Positions 44,823 through 55,159 of a stretch of 64,000 nucleotides of DNA are shown one piece after another. Position numbers and translations under genes: made by a program. Source of the DNA: Scilla litardierei (lineage: Eukaryota > Streptophyta > Magnoliopsida > Asparagales > Asparagaceae). How positions within the stretch are numbered: position 1 is the first letter of the stretch; each line of letters opens with the position of its first letter. The stretch is taken from assembly GCA_030789695.1 (NCBI GenBank), contig CM061132.1:150854597-150918596 (forward strand), read 5' to 3'. The notes below the pieces were generated by a model. The model made no database searches and was not told where the DNA came from. It was given only the letters and a program-made list of their open reading frames with translations.

Positions 44823-46102
44823 GTGAAGCATACTTCTATCAAGTTTCTTTTGGCTATGGTGACAGAGCTCAACATGGAGTTTGGACAACTTGATGTGAAG
44901 ATGGCTTTCTATTATAATGAGTTGGAGGAAACAATTTACATATCAAGTCGAAATGGTTTAAAGAAGTGGGCAAAGAAGATTTTGATTGTCGGTTTAAGAA
45001 GTCTTTCTATGTGCTCAAGTAACCGTCAAGACAATGGTACAAATGCTTCGACTCTTTTATGTTGCATAATGGATACTCTAGGAGTGAGTATGTTTGTTGT
45101 GTTTACTTCAAGGTCCTTGATAATGGTTCTCCTGGCATGTTATTTCTCTATGTGGATGACATGCTAATTTCATGCAAACACATGTCAAAAGTTGATGAGC
45201 TTAAGTCTAAGTTGAGTCAAGAGTTTGACATGAAGGACCTTAGTGCGACCACAAAGATATTGGGCATGGAGATAAAGATGCCGTAAAGTTGTTATTACAA
45301 AAGAGGTATGTCTCAAAAGTAATGGAGAGGTATGACATGAAAGATGCAAAACTGATCTCCACACCATTTGCTTCTCATTTTGCTTTGAGTAAAAGGCAGT
45401 CCAAAGACGATTGTGAAAATTGAGAAGATGAAAGCGGCACCATATGCAAATACGATAGGATGTTTGATGTATGCCATGATTTGTAAAAGGCCGGACATAA
45501 CCCAAGCGGTTGGTGTAATTTGCAAATACATGTCAAATCTAGGTAAAGAGCATTGGAATGCAGTGAAGTGGATTTTGAGGTATTTGAAAGGCACCAAAGA
45601 GTTGGGTATTATGTTAGAGAAGAAAAATGACTCAAATGTTGTAGTTGGATATGTTGATGTAGATTATGCGGAGGATCTTGACAAGAGGAGGTCTACTACT
45701 GGATATGTCTTTACACTTGCTAGTGTTCCTATTTGTTAGAGGTCAGTACTACAATCCATGACCGCATTATCTACAACGGAGACAGAATACATGTCATTTA
45801 CGAAGGCTTCTAAGGAAGATAATAAGTTGAGAAGTTTGGTAAATAAACTTGGGTTAGAACAAGAAAGCGTTCAACTATTCTTAAATAGTCAAAGTGCAAT
45901 TTGTTTGACCAAGAATAATGTCTATCATGCAAGAACAAAATACATTGCAGTGATATATTATAGAGTTCGTGATTATGTCAAGACTGGTGAAATCTCTATC
46001 GAGAAGTTGCTCACCGACGAGAATGCGACGGATGTATTTACCAAGTCGGTGACAAGAAAAAGTTTAGACAACCTAAACTTGCTAAGTATCTCTTTATGGT
46101 AG
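44823..46102 (+). pseudogene. Copia reverse transcriptase and RNase H remnant
   Basis: RT resumes with VKHTSIKFLLAMVTELNME, then FGQLDVKMAFYYNELEETIY. After frame changes come MLHNGYSRSEYVCCVYFKVL and LYVDDMLISCKHMSKVDELK, with the catalytic YVDD at about 45148-45162 and EFDMKDLSATTKILGMEI following. RNase H at 45413-46102 reads YANTIGCLMYAMICKRPDI, then WNAVKWILRYLKGTKELGI, then DLDKRRSTTGYVFTLAS. After a TAG at 45736 comes ALSTTETEYMSFTKASKE, then ENATDVFTKSVTR. The palm and RNase H motifs are well kept, but stops at 45284 and 45736 and frameshifts break the polyprotein. Confidence 0.88.
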
Positions 46103-46241
46103 AGATGTGGAGAAGCACTTCTCTTCATGAGGATGGATGTGCGGTGGGTGGTTGAACTCACCATGGTTGAGGTGTATATGACACCTTGTTGATCTTCATG
46201 GCGAGGAAGAGTTTTCTCGCCAAGATAAAGACTATTAGAGG

Positions 46242-46698
46242 TGATTCCAAACTCTATTTGTTATATGGGTCATTATGAGGGGTAAACTTGTACATTACTA
46301 TTGGACATATTGTAACCCTGGTTGGACCATATAAATAGGCTCGTTTGTTTGGAGGTTTATTCAATTGTAAAGAAAAGAGAGAGGAATAACCTAACAAACA
46401 AAGGGACTAAGGGAAGAGTGCGAGCTTTGTAGCAGGAGAAGCAAGGGGTTGAAGAATTTGGGCTTAAATCCTTGTATGGTATCTTGTGACTTCATAATAA
46501 AGCTTCGATAATTGCTCTTCCTATCTTGTGCATGCTCTAGTTTGGTTTTCTATTTTCTTCTCTTGCATACATTGTGTTGGGTTGACTGGTGAAGATCCAC
46601 AAGATATTCTTGTGGTGAAAATCTAGGCCGATCTCATCAAGGCCAATCGCATCCGGGCCAATCTCGATCGGGTGCCGACCTTAAGTCGGGGTCTCACA
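46242..46698 (+). repeat. 3' LTR of the copia element
   Basis: It opens TGATTCCAAACTC and ends GTCTCACA, homologous to 41482-41959 throughout with many substitutions and small indels. It carries the TATAAATA box at 46330-46337. Confidence 0.85.
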
Positions 46699-48602
46699 GC
46701 ATGAACACTTCCAACCATAGAGCCGTCTTGTGTTAGACATGCATTAGACACTTGTGTCAAACATGTGAATCGGATACAAAAATCTATTTTGAGTGTTCTT
46801 AGAATTTGCCCAAGTGTCGTCGTGTTGTGTCAGTGTTGTTCCTGTGCCGGTCTGTCTGTGTCGGTGCAACATAACCGCTTATTATTCTTGTGAGATGCAA
46901 ATGACAAGGGAAAAATTAAGAGCAACAAGTATTAGACTGATAAAAGAATAAACCTGAAAGGTAGTATGCTAAGAACTATACTAAAGCTTGCAATAAAGTA
47001 AGTGGATGTCCAATGAAACTTCCTTGAAAGAAGCATAACACGTCAAAGCAGAATTTAAAATGTTTGCTCAAAAGCTAGAGTAGATAATGAAATGTGAACC
47101 AGTTTTGTATGATCCGCGATTTGACGCCAAAAACATCAGTGAAACCTAAATATAATATGATTCCTATTGTCACATGATGACCGATTAGCTAATTTTTCAA
47201 AATCCAATGTTGGATCATTGGAGCCCTGAGAATTCGTTCCCATAGTTCGATCCTTATCAGTACAGGGCGAGGTGTTCGAATGATGATCTGATCACTTTTA
47301 CATGAGAAAGGGGGGCCACCGGGAATCAACCTCAAGCGTAATAGGTTCAAACTACAGGGATCAAAACAAGAAAATTTTAGATGCGTTCTAGGGCATGATT
47401 GTCATGTTGACATAAGATGTTTATAATGCAACTATTGTCCATATGTCTGCACATATGGCATCTAAATTATGACTCCATCAAGGACTGGCAGGAAACTAGT
47501 TGTTGATACGAGGACAGCTAGTACTTATCCACCTTATTGGTAATGAAAGACAATAAAGCTTTTATCAGAGGGGCGGCAGCGAGTTGAAGACAGAAATTTG
47601 GGCCATATGGCATGCTATTGTCCACATCAGCAAGCAAACAAATTGCAAGAAACTAACAAAGAAAAGAAGTAAGATGAAATGAAATGATCAGACTGATGAC
47701 TCTCTTTCCAACTAGGATATGGATCAACAACATGTGCAAGACATGGAGAATAACCACGGTAGAAAACAACAATTCTAGACAATGATATAGGTTATTCATT
47801 CATCTTGCCGAACTCTACATCCACTTCAATTTCTGGACAAGCATGTTGAAGTGAAACACGATCATCTGAAAAAATTTCTAACTTACCGCAAATCAAATCC
47901 GCTGTAGCGGGGGTCAAATTATCACCCATCGTTACCTTCATCTGGAAATGTCTATCCGAATCATCATAAGATTGCATAGATCCTCACCCCTAGATGCTAT
48001 CAATGAAATATTTCGAGTGAGTGCTTCCTCTGTGGATATTGTGTGCATGGACTTGGATAAGTTGTGAATTGTTGCCCTGTTTTCGACCATCTTCACCAAC
48101 TTTTTTAGGCGGCGACATGGAAGGCTCACTTGCTTGCTGTCATCTAATGTAATGAAATACACCAATAAAAACACTATTTGGAAAGCATCAACAAGGCTAT
48201 CCATGACGGTGCAGAATGCAGATGGATAGGTTAACTTTAAAGATGAACAATGGCGACATCAAATTAACAAATAATAGCTTGTTAAACAAACATAAATGGA
48301 AGACATTCCTCCCATTTAAACCCTCTTTCTTGCAGTTCAAGTAACGGATTCTTCCAGCCAGACTACTCCGGCCCCCATGAACTCAGCCTCGTATCCTTCT
48401 CCGACTACACGAGCAGCCTTCTTGGTTCTTCAGCTGGGAGAAGATCCTTTGGGCATAACTGTACACTATAGTGGAGAAGGTTTTGATTTGATTCATATAT
48501 GATCTCTACTGAGATAATTAGAGTATGGCATACTTTAACATGCAAATTTTTTGGTCATGCATTCAGACATGATCATAATTCAAAAGGAGAATCAAATTAG
48601 AC
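46699..48602. other. Intergenic stretch with two weak exon-like pieces
   Basis: 46699-47780 shows no coding signal; near 46800-46870 there is a GTGTCGTCGTGTTGTGTC-type simple text. On the minus strand two overlapping open frames (47938-48204 and 47792-47977) begin MDSLVDAFQIVFLLVYFITL and end EIEVDVEFGKMNE. They could be a small hypothetical gene or fragment, but I recognise no family. On the + strand 48337-48470 reads exon-like (see separate entry). Confidence 0.35.
48337..48470 (+). pseudogene. Isolated exon-like fragment, unknown gene
   Basis: After a good acceptor (CCCTCTTTCTTGCAG) a frame of about 43 codons reads SSNGFFQPDYSGPHELSLVS, then FSDYTSSLLG, and ends TAG. The codon use and splice acceptor look host-like rather than transposon-like, but no upstream exon is visible within 1 kb. 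It may be a terminal exon left by a decayed or captured gene. I cannot name the family. Confidence 0.25.
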
Positions 48603-49241
48603 CAAGGTTTGAGGTTTCGGCCGATACCCTTGGGTATCGGCCGTATCATTTCGGTATCAGTGGGTAACGAGACTGAAACTAGGGGGCCAGTTTCGGTATC
48701 GGCCGATACTAATTGGTTTCGGTCAGTTTCGGCCGATTCTGGCTGATACCAACCGATACTGGCCGATACCAGTCGATACCGGCCGATACCGTTCAGTATT
48801 GATTGAAGACGGAGAAAGATGAATGTGTAATTAAATAAAAATTCTAAAAAAAACCCAAAACTGAGATATTGACAAGCTATTCACACCCTACATTTGTCTA
48901 AACATATAATGCATTATTTACAAGTTTGGCATATTGTAACTAACGAGAGAGTGTTTTTAGCTACATGGTTAACATGAATAGCATATTTTTAACTAATATT
49001 GTTCATAATTATAACATAATTATGTTATAAGGTACAAATTATCTTTATTAGTTTGCCATTATCTTATTAGTAACAACTTTTAATTAATAGTGTTAGTTAC
49101 ATGTAACTTACAATTTTTGAAACTACCGATATGGACGAACCGAAACTCACTTTCGAACCAGCCGAAACGGGCGATACCGATACCGAAACCTAAATTTTCG
49201 GAAGAGCGATACCGAGACCGAAACCGAGACCTCAAACCTTG
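48603..49241. mobile_element. hAT-type miniature element, 639 bp, with CCGATACC repeats
   Basis: Terminal inverted repeats CAAGGTTTGAGGTTTCGG and CCGAGACCTCAAACCTTG bound it, flanked by perfect 8-bp duplications AATTAGAC (48595-48602 and 49242-49249), the hAT signature. Subterminal parts on both sides are packed with GGCCGATACC / GGTATCGGCC words, likely transposase-binding repeats. The middle is AT-rich and non-coding. Confidence 0.92.
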
Positions 49242-50109
49242 AATTAGACTATACATATTATCAAATAGTTTACTATCACTCCTGATGAAAATGCCATCAG
49301 TGATAATAGGTTGGGCGCGTAGGTAGATATGTGATTTTAATGTCTTCTAATCTCCAAATCTAAAATTTCACAGAACAAGATTTCAAGGAAAAGCCAGATT
49401 CCAGGTTTAAAAATCTTGATACATGTATCTTCCAGAAGTGTACTGTCCCTATCAGCAATATTGACCATATTGGCCAATTTTGAATTGGCAAAACAACAGA
49501 TTCTTATTTTTTTTTCCAAATGGTGAAGGAATATTGATAAAAATTAAGGTAGTTAATGAGAAATTTGACATGTTTCTTTAACAATTTATGAAACTTGTTT
49601 ATATATCGAGACATATTGTATGACACAATAGTTAGTGCAATAGTAATCTGTATATAGACGGGAACATACAAAGATCATTGCATTGCATGTATTTAACCAT
49701 TCTTTCCTGGGAAAGATGGATAAAGCAAAGGAGCTGTGGCGGCACGTGTTGGGAATTATGAGGGGCTCTGAGGAGGAGCAGGAGAAAGAATGAAAGAATT
49801 CAGCTGAGGAAAGGCATAACCCTCAGCATATGTGATGGCCATAGAGAGACATTGTGGCGGACGCAACAGGGACTGGTGCTGAAATGGGAGCTGGTTTGAC
49901 CAACAACCCAACAAGCAATAGTGTTGTTGATGGAATTAACTCAAAGCGAAATACCTATCAAGATCCCATTAATGCTTCAGTTAATCTTTCTTCCTTTGCG
50001 CATGCTCTGAGATCTGCTCAGTTTTGACTCCCTTACTATGTTCTCTACTGATGTGGCAAGATCGATATTGTGAGGGTTTGTATCGCGCATCCTTCCCAGT
50101 AATTAAAGC

Positions 50110-50690
50110 TGATGATATGCCTATCGTGGCTCGAGACATGTCCGACATCAATGAGTTGAACATAACTTTTAGGAGGAGAGTTTGATATCAAAGATCTTGG
50201 TGCCACCAAGAAGATTGGTGCCACCAAGAAGATTCTCGGTATGAAGATTTATATGAATAAAAAATCGAGTAAACACTGTCTCTCAAAAGAGTTATATTCA
50301 GAAATTTTTGCATCGATTTGACATGAAGAATGAAAAGTCCGTGTCTACTCTGCTCGCAGTATACTTTCGTCTTTCAGATGTACGCTCACTCAGTTTAAAT
50401 AAGAAGAGAAGTACATATCTCTTGTACCTTATGTTAGCTCCATCGAAAGTATTATGTATGCTATGATTTACAACTATTCAGATATTTCATAAGCTGGCAG
50501 TGTAGTTAGCAGATATCATGAGAAGACATATTGGGAGGCTGTGAAGTGGATATTTCGACACCTCAGAGAAACTACAGATGTTGGTTTGGTGTATCACAAT
50601 GGTATGGGAATAGTTACACTCTAATCAGATACTCAGTTACAGATTATGTGGATAATTTAGATTGAAGTAGGTTACTTTTGATTCAATATA
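50110..50690 (+). pseudogene. Copia RT/RNase H relic
   Basis: The text DDMPIVARDMSDINELN (the catalytic YVDDMLI block with its first residues changed) is followed by FDIKDLGATKKILGMKIYMN, SYIQKFLHRFDMKN and, in other frames, RNase H-like WEAVKWIFRHLRETTDVGL. An 18-bp duplication (GGTGCCACCAAGAAGATT twice, about 50196-50231) repeats GATKKI. Many stops are present. No LTRs are assigned. Flanking 49250-50109 and 50691-51516 show no gene. Confidence 0.7.
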
Positions 50691-51516
50691 TGATTTCAAG
50701 CATATTAAACCACATTCGACTACGTCAATGGGACCTAGTTTCTTTCTGATAAGCATGTTCAATCCTACAAATCAATATCTGAGTTTATGGTTCGATAAGC
50801 CTTAAATCAAGTATGATTGTTTGGTTGCTTATAGACTCTGTTTGTGCACATAATTATTTGGGATTGATCATATATCGCTATTTACTTTGAGACTTTGTTG
50901 GCAAATGATTGCTTGAGCTTGAAATGTAGCCTATATGATATGTCACATGTTGCATGTAGTGTCATGATTTAGCTTATGTGCGACCAGATTCGTCACATGA
51001 TGGTATAGCTCAGTTCATTTGTGAAGTTTACATACTATCGCACTTTGGCTTTAAGTATGATAAAGTTCTTTATCACTCTCTCCTTTTGATTAGGCTTGAA
51101 TGAATATGAGCCATGATGGATAATTGTTAAGGTACACATCATGTATCCTTCTAAGTAATTAAAGTGAGATATGGAAAAAGAACTAGGAATTGAGTTAATC
51201 CTACATCTATTAAAATAAAGGATGAAATTGTGGTTAACTATGGTAGGACTCATGACTCAAAATAAGGTTAATCCTTTTAGGTAAATATGTGTTTCTAGCA
51301 TATTAGTTACATCCATCTACGTTGGTAGGCCTAGTTCCTTCCGATGAGCCTACTCACTTCTACAGATATTAGCAATGGTCTACCATCAATCCCTTTTGTG
51401 TAATTCATAATTGGTGGAGGCGGAGAGTGTATTTGGGTCATGTGTCAAAATTGTGTTGGCAACACCGTAAGGCTAACCATATTAGCCTGAATCGCTAATT
51501 GGAAAAGGCATGTTTG

Positions 51517-51717
51517 TGTTGAGTTGTGAACAATAGTCCCACATCGTCTAGGTTGGGGATCTTGGTGGGGGTATAAATGTGGGTTGTGTATCTCCATTGG
51601 TATGAGGCCTTTTGGGGAGACCCAATAGCAAAACCGTGCGGGCCAGTGAGTCCAGAGCAGACAATATCATACCAATGTGTAGATCATCCGTGATGATCAT
51701 ATTTACACCCAAAAACA
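51517..51717 (+). repeat. TRIM LTR 1
   Basis: It starts TGTTGAGTTGTGAACAATAG and ends CCCAAAAACA, directly followed by TGGTATCATAGC, a PBS with one changed base. Confidence 0.8.
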
Positions 51718-52196
51718 TGGTATCATAGCCGGACCCTATTAGACTTTACCGATGTCGGAGAGGATTCCTCCAGGTGTCGAACAACATTTGACAAGCTCCA
51801 TGGAATGATGCAAGGATCTGTGCATTGCGCTCTATTGGAAAGACGACAGAACTTCATTCTTTCATGAGATGTGTATGTCCTCTACCCCACACACGATGAA
51901 GAAAGGAGCTACTGCAGGCTCTTAACGTAAGGCGTGACCTGCAACGCAGTGGTAGGTGTAGTTGGTTTTGAAGAGCAGGGTTCAAGGCATGTCCTCCAAC
52001 GTAGTGGTAGGCTGCGTACGTGGAGTTGGCAGGGTTCTCGACCATGTATAGAGGCAAGGGCTCTCGAGTAATATTCGAGCTTGACGTAAGACGTGTGCCA
52101 AACACAGTGGAGCTGAATGATTGGCTCGATTGAGCAATGGCAGATGTATGAACGTTCAGGGGGAGACTCGTGGTCCTATGTGTTTGAGGGGAGGCT

Positions 52197-52391
52197 TGTT
52201 AGGTTGCGAACAAATAATTCCACATCGGCTAAGCATATGGGATGCTTATGGCTTAAATATAAATTAGTATCTCCAATGGTATGAGGCCTTTTGGGAAGAC
52301 CTAAGAGCAAAACCAGTTTGGCCAATAGGCCCAAGTGGACAATATCATACCAACATCGAGATCTTGTGGGCCATATTTAAAAAAAACATCA
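52197..52391 (+). repeat. TRIM LTR 2
   Basis: It starts TGTTAGGTTGCGAACAAATA right after a purine-rich GTTTGAGGGGAGGCT (candidate polypurine tract), and ends ACATCA before TGGTATCAGAGCC. It differs from LTRs 1 and 3 at many sites. Confidence 0.8.
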
Positions 52392-52747
52392 TGGTATCAG
52401 AGCCTTGGACTTAGTTTTAAAGCGTATAAGGATTTCTTCAGTTTATGAGTTCCTTAGTTACCAAACTGTCGAGACTCAACATTGACAGTTTGGGATTGGT
52501 CTGCCAAGGCCCAAAACTAGGCATGACACTCCTCCGGCTCGACAGACTACCAAGGATGGGACTCAGGTAGTTTGGGATTGGAGTGCTCGACAAACCTCTC
52601 GCATTGCCGAGGCTTAAGTGGAGCTCAGGCAGGTGCACCACTGCCGAGCTTAGGTGGGGAGCGGATGAAGTAGGGAGGCTCAAGTGGAACTCGTTAAGAA
52701 GGCTCTGCCGGGTTCATTCCTATGTGGTCCATTGTTCGGGTGGATAT

Positions 52748-52959
52748 TGTTTGGTTGCGAACAATAGTCCCACATCGGCTAGGTTGGGGATCTTGGTGGG
52801 GGTATAAATATGTGTTGTGTATTTCTATTGGTATGAGACCTTTTAGGGAGAGCCCAAAAACAAAACCATGCTGGTGCCTTGTGAATGACCCAAAGTAGAC
52901 AATATCATACCAATGTGGAGATTGAATTATGACAAGCCCATGTTTAGACCTCAACAACA
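52748..52959 (+). repeat. TRIM LTR 3
   Basis: It starts TGTTTGGTTGCGAACAATAG and ends CCTCAACAACA before TGGTATCAGAGCTGG. The promoter-like GGGGGTATAAATATG is shared with LTR 1. Confidence 0.8.
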
Positions 52960-53569
52960 TGGTATCAGAGCTGGTCCCAATCTTTAGCGATGTGTTAGAG
53001 TTCAGTAGACAGGTATCGAGCTCAGTTGCTGAACAATGTAAAGTTTGTGAGCTCCCTAGTTACCGAACTGTCGAGACGCAAACTCGACAGTTCGAAGTTG
53101 GCCTGTCGCTCGCCGAACTACCGAGGATGGGACTCAGGTAGTTTGGGTTTGGAGCGCTCGGCAAACCTCTCCCATTGTCGAGGCACAGGTGGAGCTCGAC
53201 AAACATCTCCCTTTGAGCTCGAAGAACTGAACCATTCTCGCCACCTTGCTTGTGGAGATCTCTCTTTAAGGTTGACACCGCGACTTCATACTCTATCATC
53301 GATTGCATTGACACCAAACCTGTGTCGTCCAAAGTACCCGAAGTTGATACATGGTCGCACTCCACAATAATCGACTGAATTGATCTGTCTCTACCCTCCG
53401 AGAAATCATCGGGCATAATCTTCCACAAACATGAAGTGAGAGCATCATCTTCATCCGGCTTTGACGTCCTCAACTCACTATCTTTGGATTTGACTCTCTA
53501 ATAGGACTTCACAACAACATCACCACGATCTCCGTGAGATCCTCTGCTCATGATCATCTCTTATATGCT

Positions 53570-54487
53570 GGTTCTACACACTCCAGATGATCCCATGGAC
53601 GAACTGCATCTTGCCCACCTTCAGCCATGCCACCCACGCCATCTACATGAGTGCTTATCAATGTGCTGCAACTGCTTTACCCGAATTTCAAACTTCTCCT
53701 TGCGCTCAGCAATGGGTCCTCCGGAGGACTGCAACTCTACCCTGAAGCCACCTGCTTCGCTGAATACAATCTGAGTCGCACATAGAGTTGAACCACGATG
53801 GGGTATATCTTGAACTCCGTCACCTGAAGATCTCTCGCTGCACACCGCAGCTATCCCATTCTGCAATCGACCTTGCTTCCTTATCACGAAGTCCATATGA
53901 GTCCCAATCGCTCCTCCATTGGAGCTCTCTGGTGCACCAGATCTCTGACTCAACATCGTCTGACTCTGAAGCCTATAAAGGTTGCCAATCTTCTTTACCG
54001 CCATCATAAAACGGCCTCTGCTGGACACCCATAGTCGTTCTCCCTTGAGCACCACGATACACCCCACACCAGTCAAGGATCCAAGGGAAATAAGATTCTG
54101 CTGCAAATCTGATACATGTATAACACCCGTGAATGTTCGAATGGCTCCATCCTGCATTTGAACCACACTGTGCTGACCCTTATCACTCTAGACATAGCTC
54201 CATTCCACATATATATGTTTGGTCCGTCTCTAGGAGTGTATGTCACAAAGTGACTTGCAGCAGAGTCATATGGGAATCGCACCCTGGATCAAGAATCCAT
54301 GAAGCCCGATTGTCTTCCAAAGAAGACATATCCAATATTTCTACATTATCAGCATCAATGCATGCACCACCAAACACTGTTATAGGCTGAGCAGACTGCT
54401 TACCTTTAGCCTTCAACTGTGGATACTTGTTCTTCCAGTGTCCGGGTTTCGTGCAATAATGGCATGTCTGGTCGTTACCACCTTAAC
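53570..54487 (-). pseudogene. Copia zinc knuckle, protease and pre-integrase remnant (minus-strand element, distal part)
   Basis: Reading the minus strand from 54480: CHYCTKPGHWKNKYPQLK, a knuckle whose last Cys has become Tyr. Then comes ASWILDPGCDSHMTPAASHF, where the protease DSGATSHM box is altered, and VQMQDGAIRTFTGVIHVSDL with LQQNLISLGSLTGVGC, then KKIGNLYRLQSQTM (pre-integrase). After that similarity weakens, and 53240-53570 shows no clear domain. The gag half of the same element lies at 58493-59213, separated by a hAT insertion at 54488. Confidence 0.75.
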
Positions 54488-55159
54488 CAATATTCTAAAT
54501 ATCGGATATCGGCCGCATATCGGTCTATGAAATTTGATATCGGATTGCGGATATCAGGGATATATCAGGGATATTGACTAAATATCGGAGTGTCATATCG
54601 GATGCTTAAAAATGATGACATATGCAAGCATATATGTATATAAGAAGATATAAACTATACCAACTTAAATAAAAGTATATTTTGGTTATAATTCTCTTGT
54701 TAAACATTATTATCGAGGATATTGACTAAATATCGGAATCAAAGTATCATTCATATCAGAGGCTAATATGATGTCAAATAAAAGCATAGATGTGTCTAAG
54801 AAAACATTAACTATAGAAACTCAAATAAAAATATATTTTCAGTATACTTACCTCATTAAACGTGAATACCAGCCATCTACTGGGTAGAATATTTCTTTAA
54901 GTGATCATGAACCAAGCGAGTTAAATACATACAAAATATATGATAATTAAATCAATAGGCAACTAGGCATGCATTAAAAATTAATAAAAAATAAACATGA
55001 ATAATTTAACATTTACGATATGATTAGGCCAAACCTGCTTCAATGTCAAACCAATTCAAATTGTTATATAATAAAAAGTAAAAAACAAACATCATATTAA
55101 AAGCAGAAGATAATATTTGTTCATAAATTTAAAACATGTCACAGTCTCTCAAACATCAA

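Larger units (their letters stand above)
41482..46698 (+). mobile_element. Ty1/copia element with integrase replaced by gypsy-derived sequence
   Basis: LTRs of 478 bp (41482-41959) and 457 bp (46242-46698) start TG and end TCTCACA. A tRNA-Met PBS follows the first LTR. The interior carries gag, a zinc knuckle and a protease/pre-integrase start (42088-43420), foreign Ty3/gypsy text (43430-44815), then copia RT and RNase H (44823-46102). No integrase core is visible. No matching 5-bp TSD was found (AGAGT versus GCATG), and the LTRs are clearly diverged, so it is an old defective copy. Confidence 0.88.
51517..53200 (+). mobile_element. Tandem TRIM retrotransposon array with three LTRs
   Basis: Three short LTRs of about 200 bp (51517-51717, 52197-52391, 52748-52959) share GTTGNGAACAATAGTCCCACATCGGCTAGG, TATAAAT, GGTATGAGGCCTTTT, ACAATATCATACCAA and CA ends. 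Each is followed at once by a tRNA-Met PBS (TGGTATCAGAGC or a near match at 51718, 52392 and 52960). Internal part 1 (480 bp) differs from internal parts 2 and 3, which match each other (GAGCTCCCTAGTTACCGAACTG, ACCGAGGATGGGACTCAGGTAG). There is no coding capacity, as expected for terminal-repeat retrotransposons in miniature. The array implies recombination between LTRs or nested insertion. The third internal part fades at about 53200. Confidence 0.85.

Noticed and set aside
41470..46703. A 5-bp target duplication for the copia element
   Set aside because: Bases next to the inferred TG...CA ends are AGAGT and GCATG. Shifting the left border to include the TTAGAG shared by both flanks also gives no match, so no TSD is claimed.
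53060..53473. 137-codon minus-strand ORF as a gene
   Set aside because: It spans the junction between the TRIM array and the copia remnant and has no domain. Treated as chance reading in repeat DNA.
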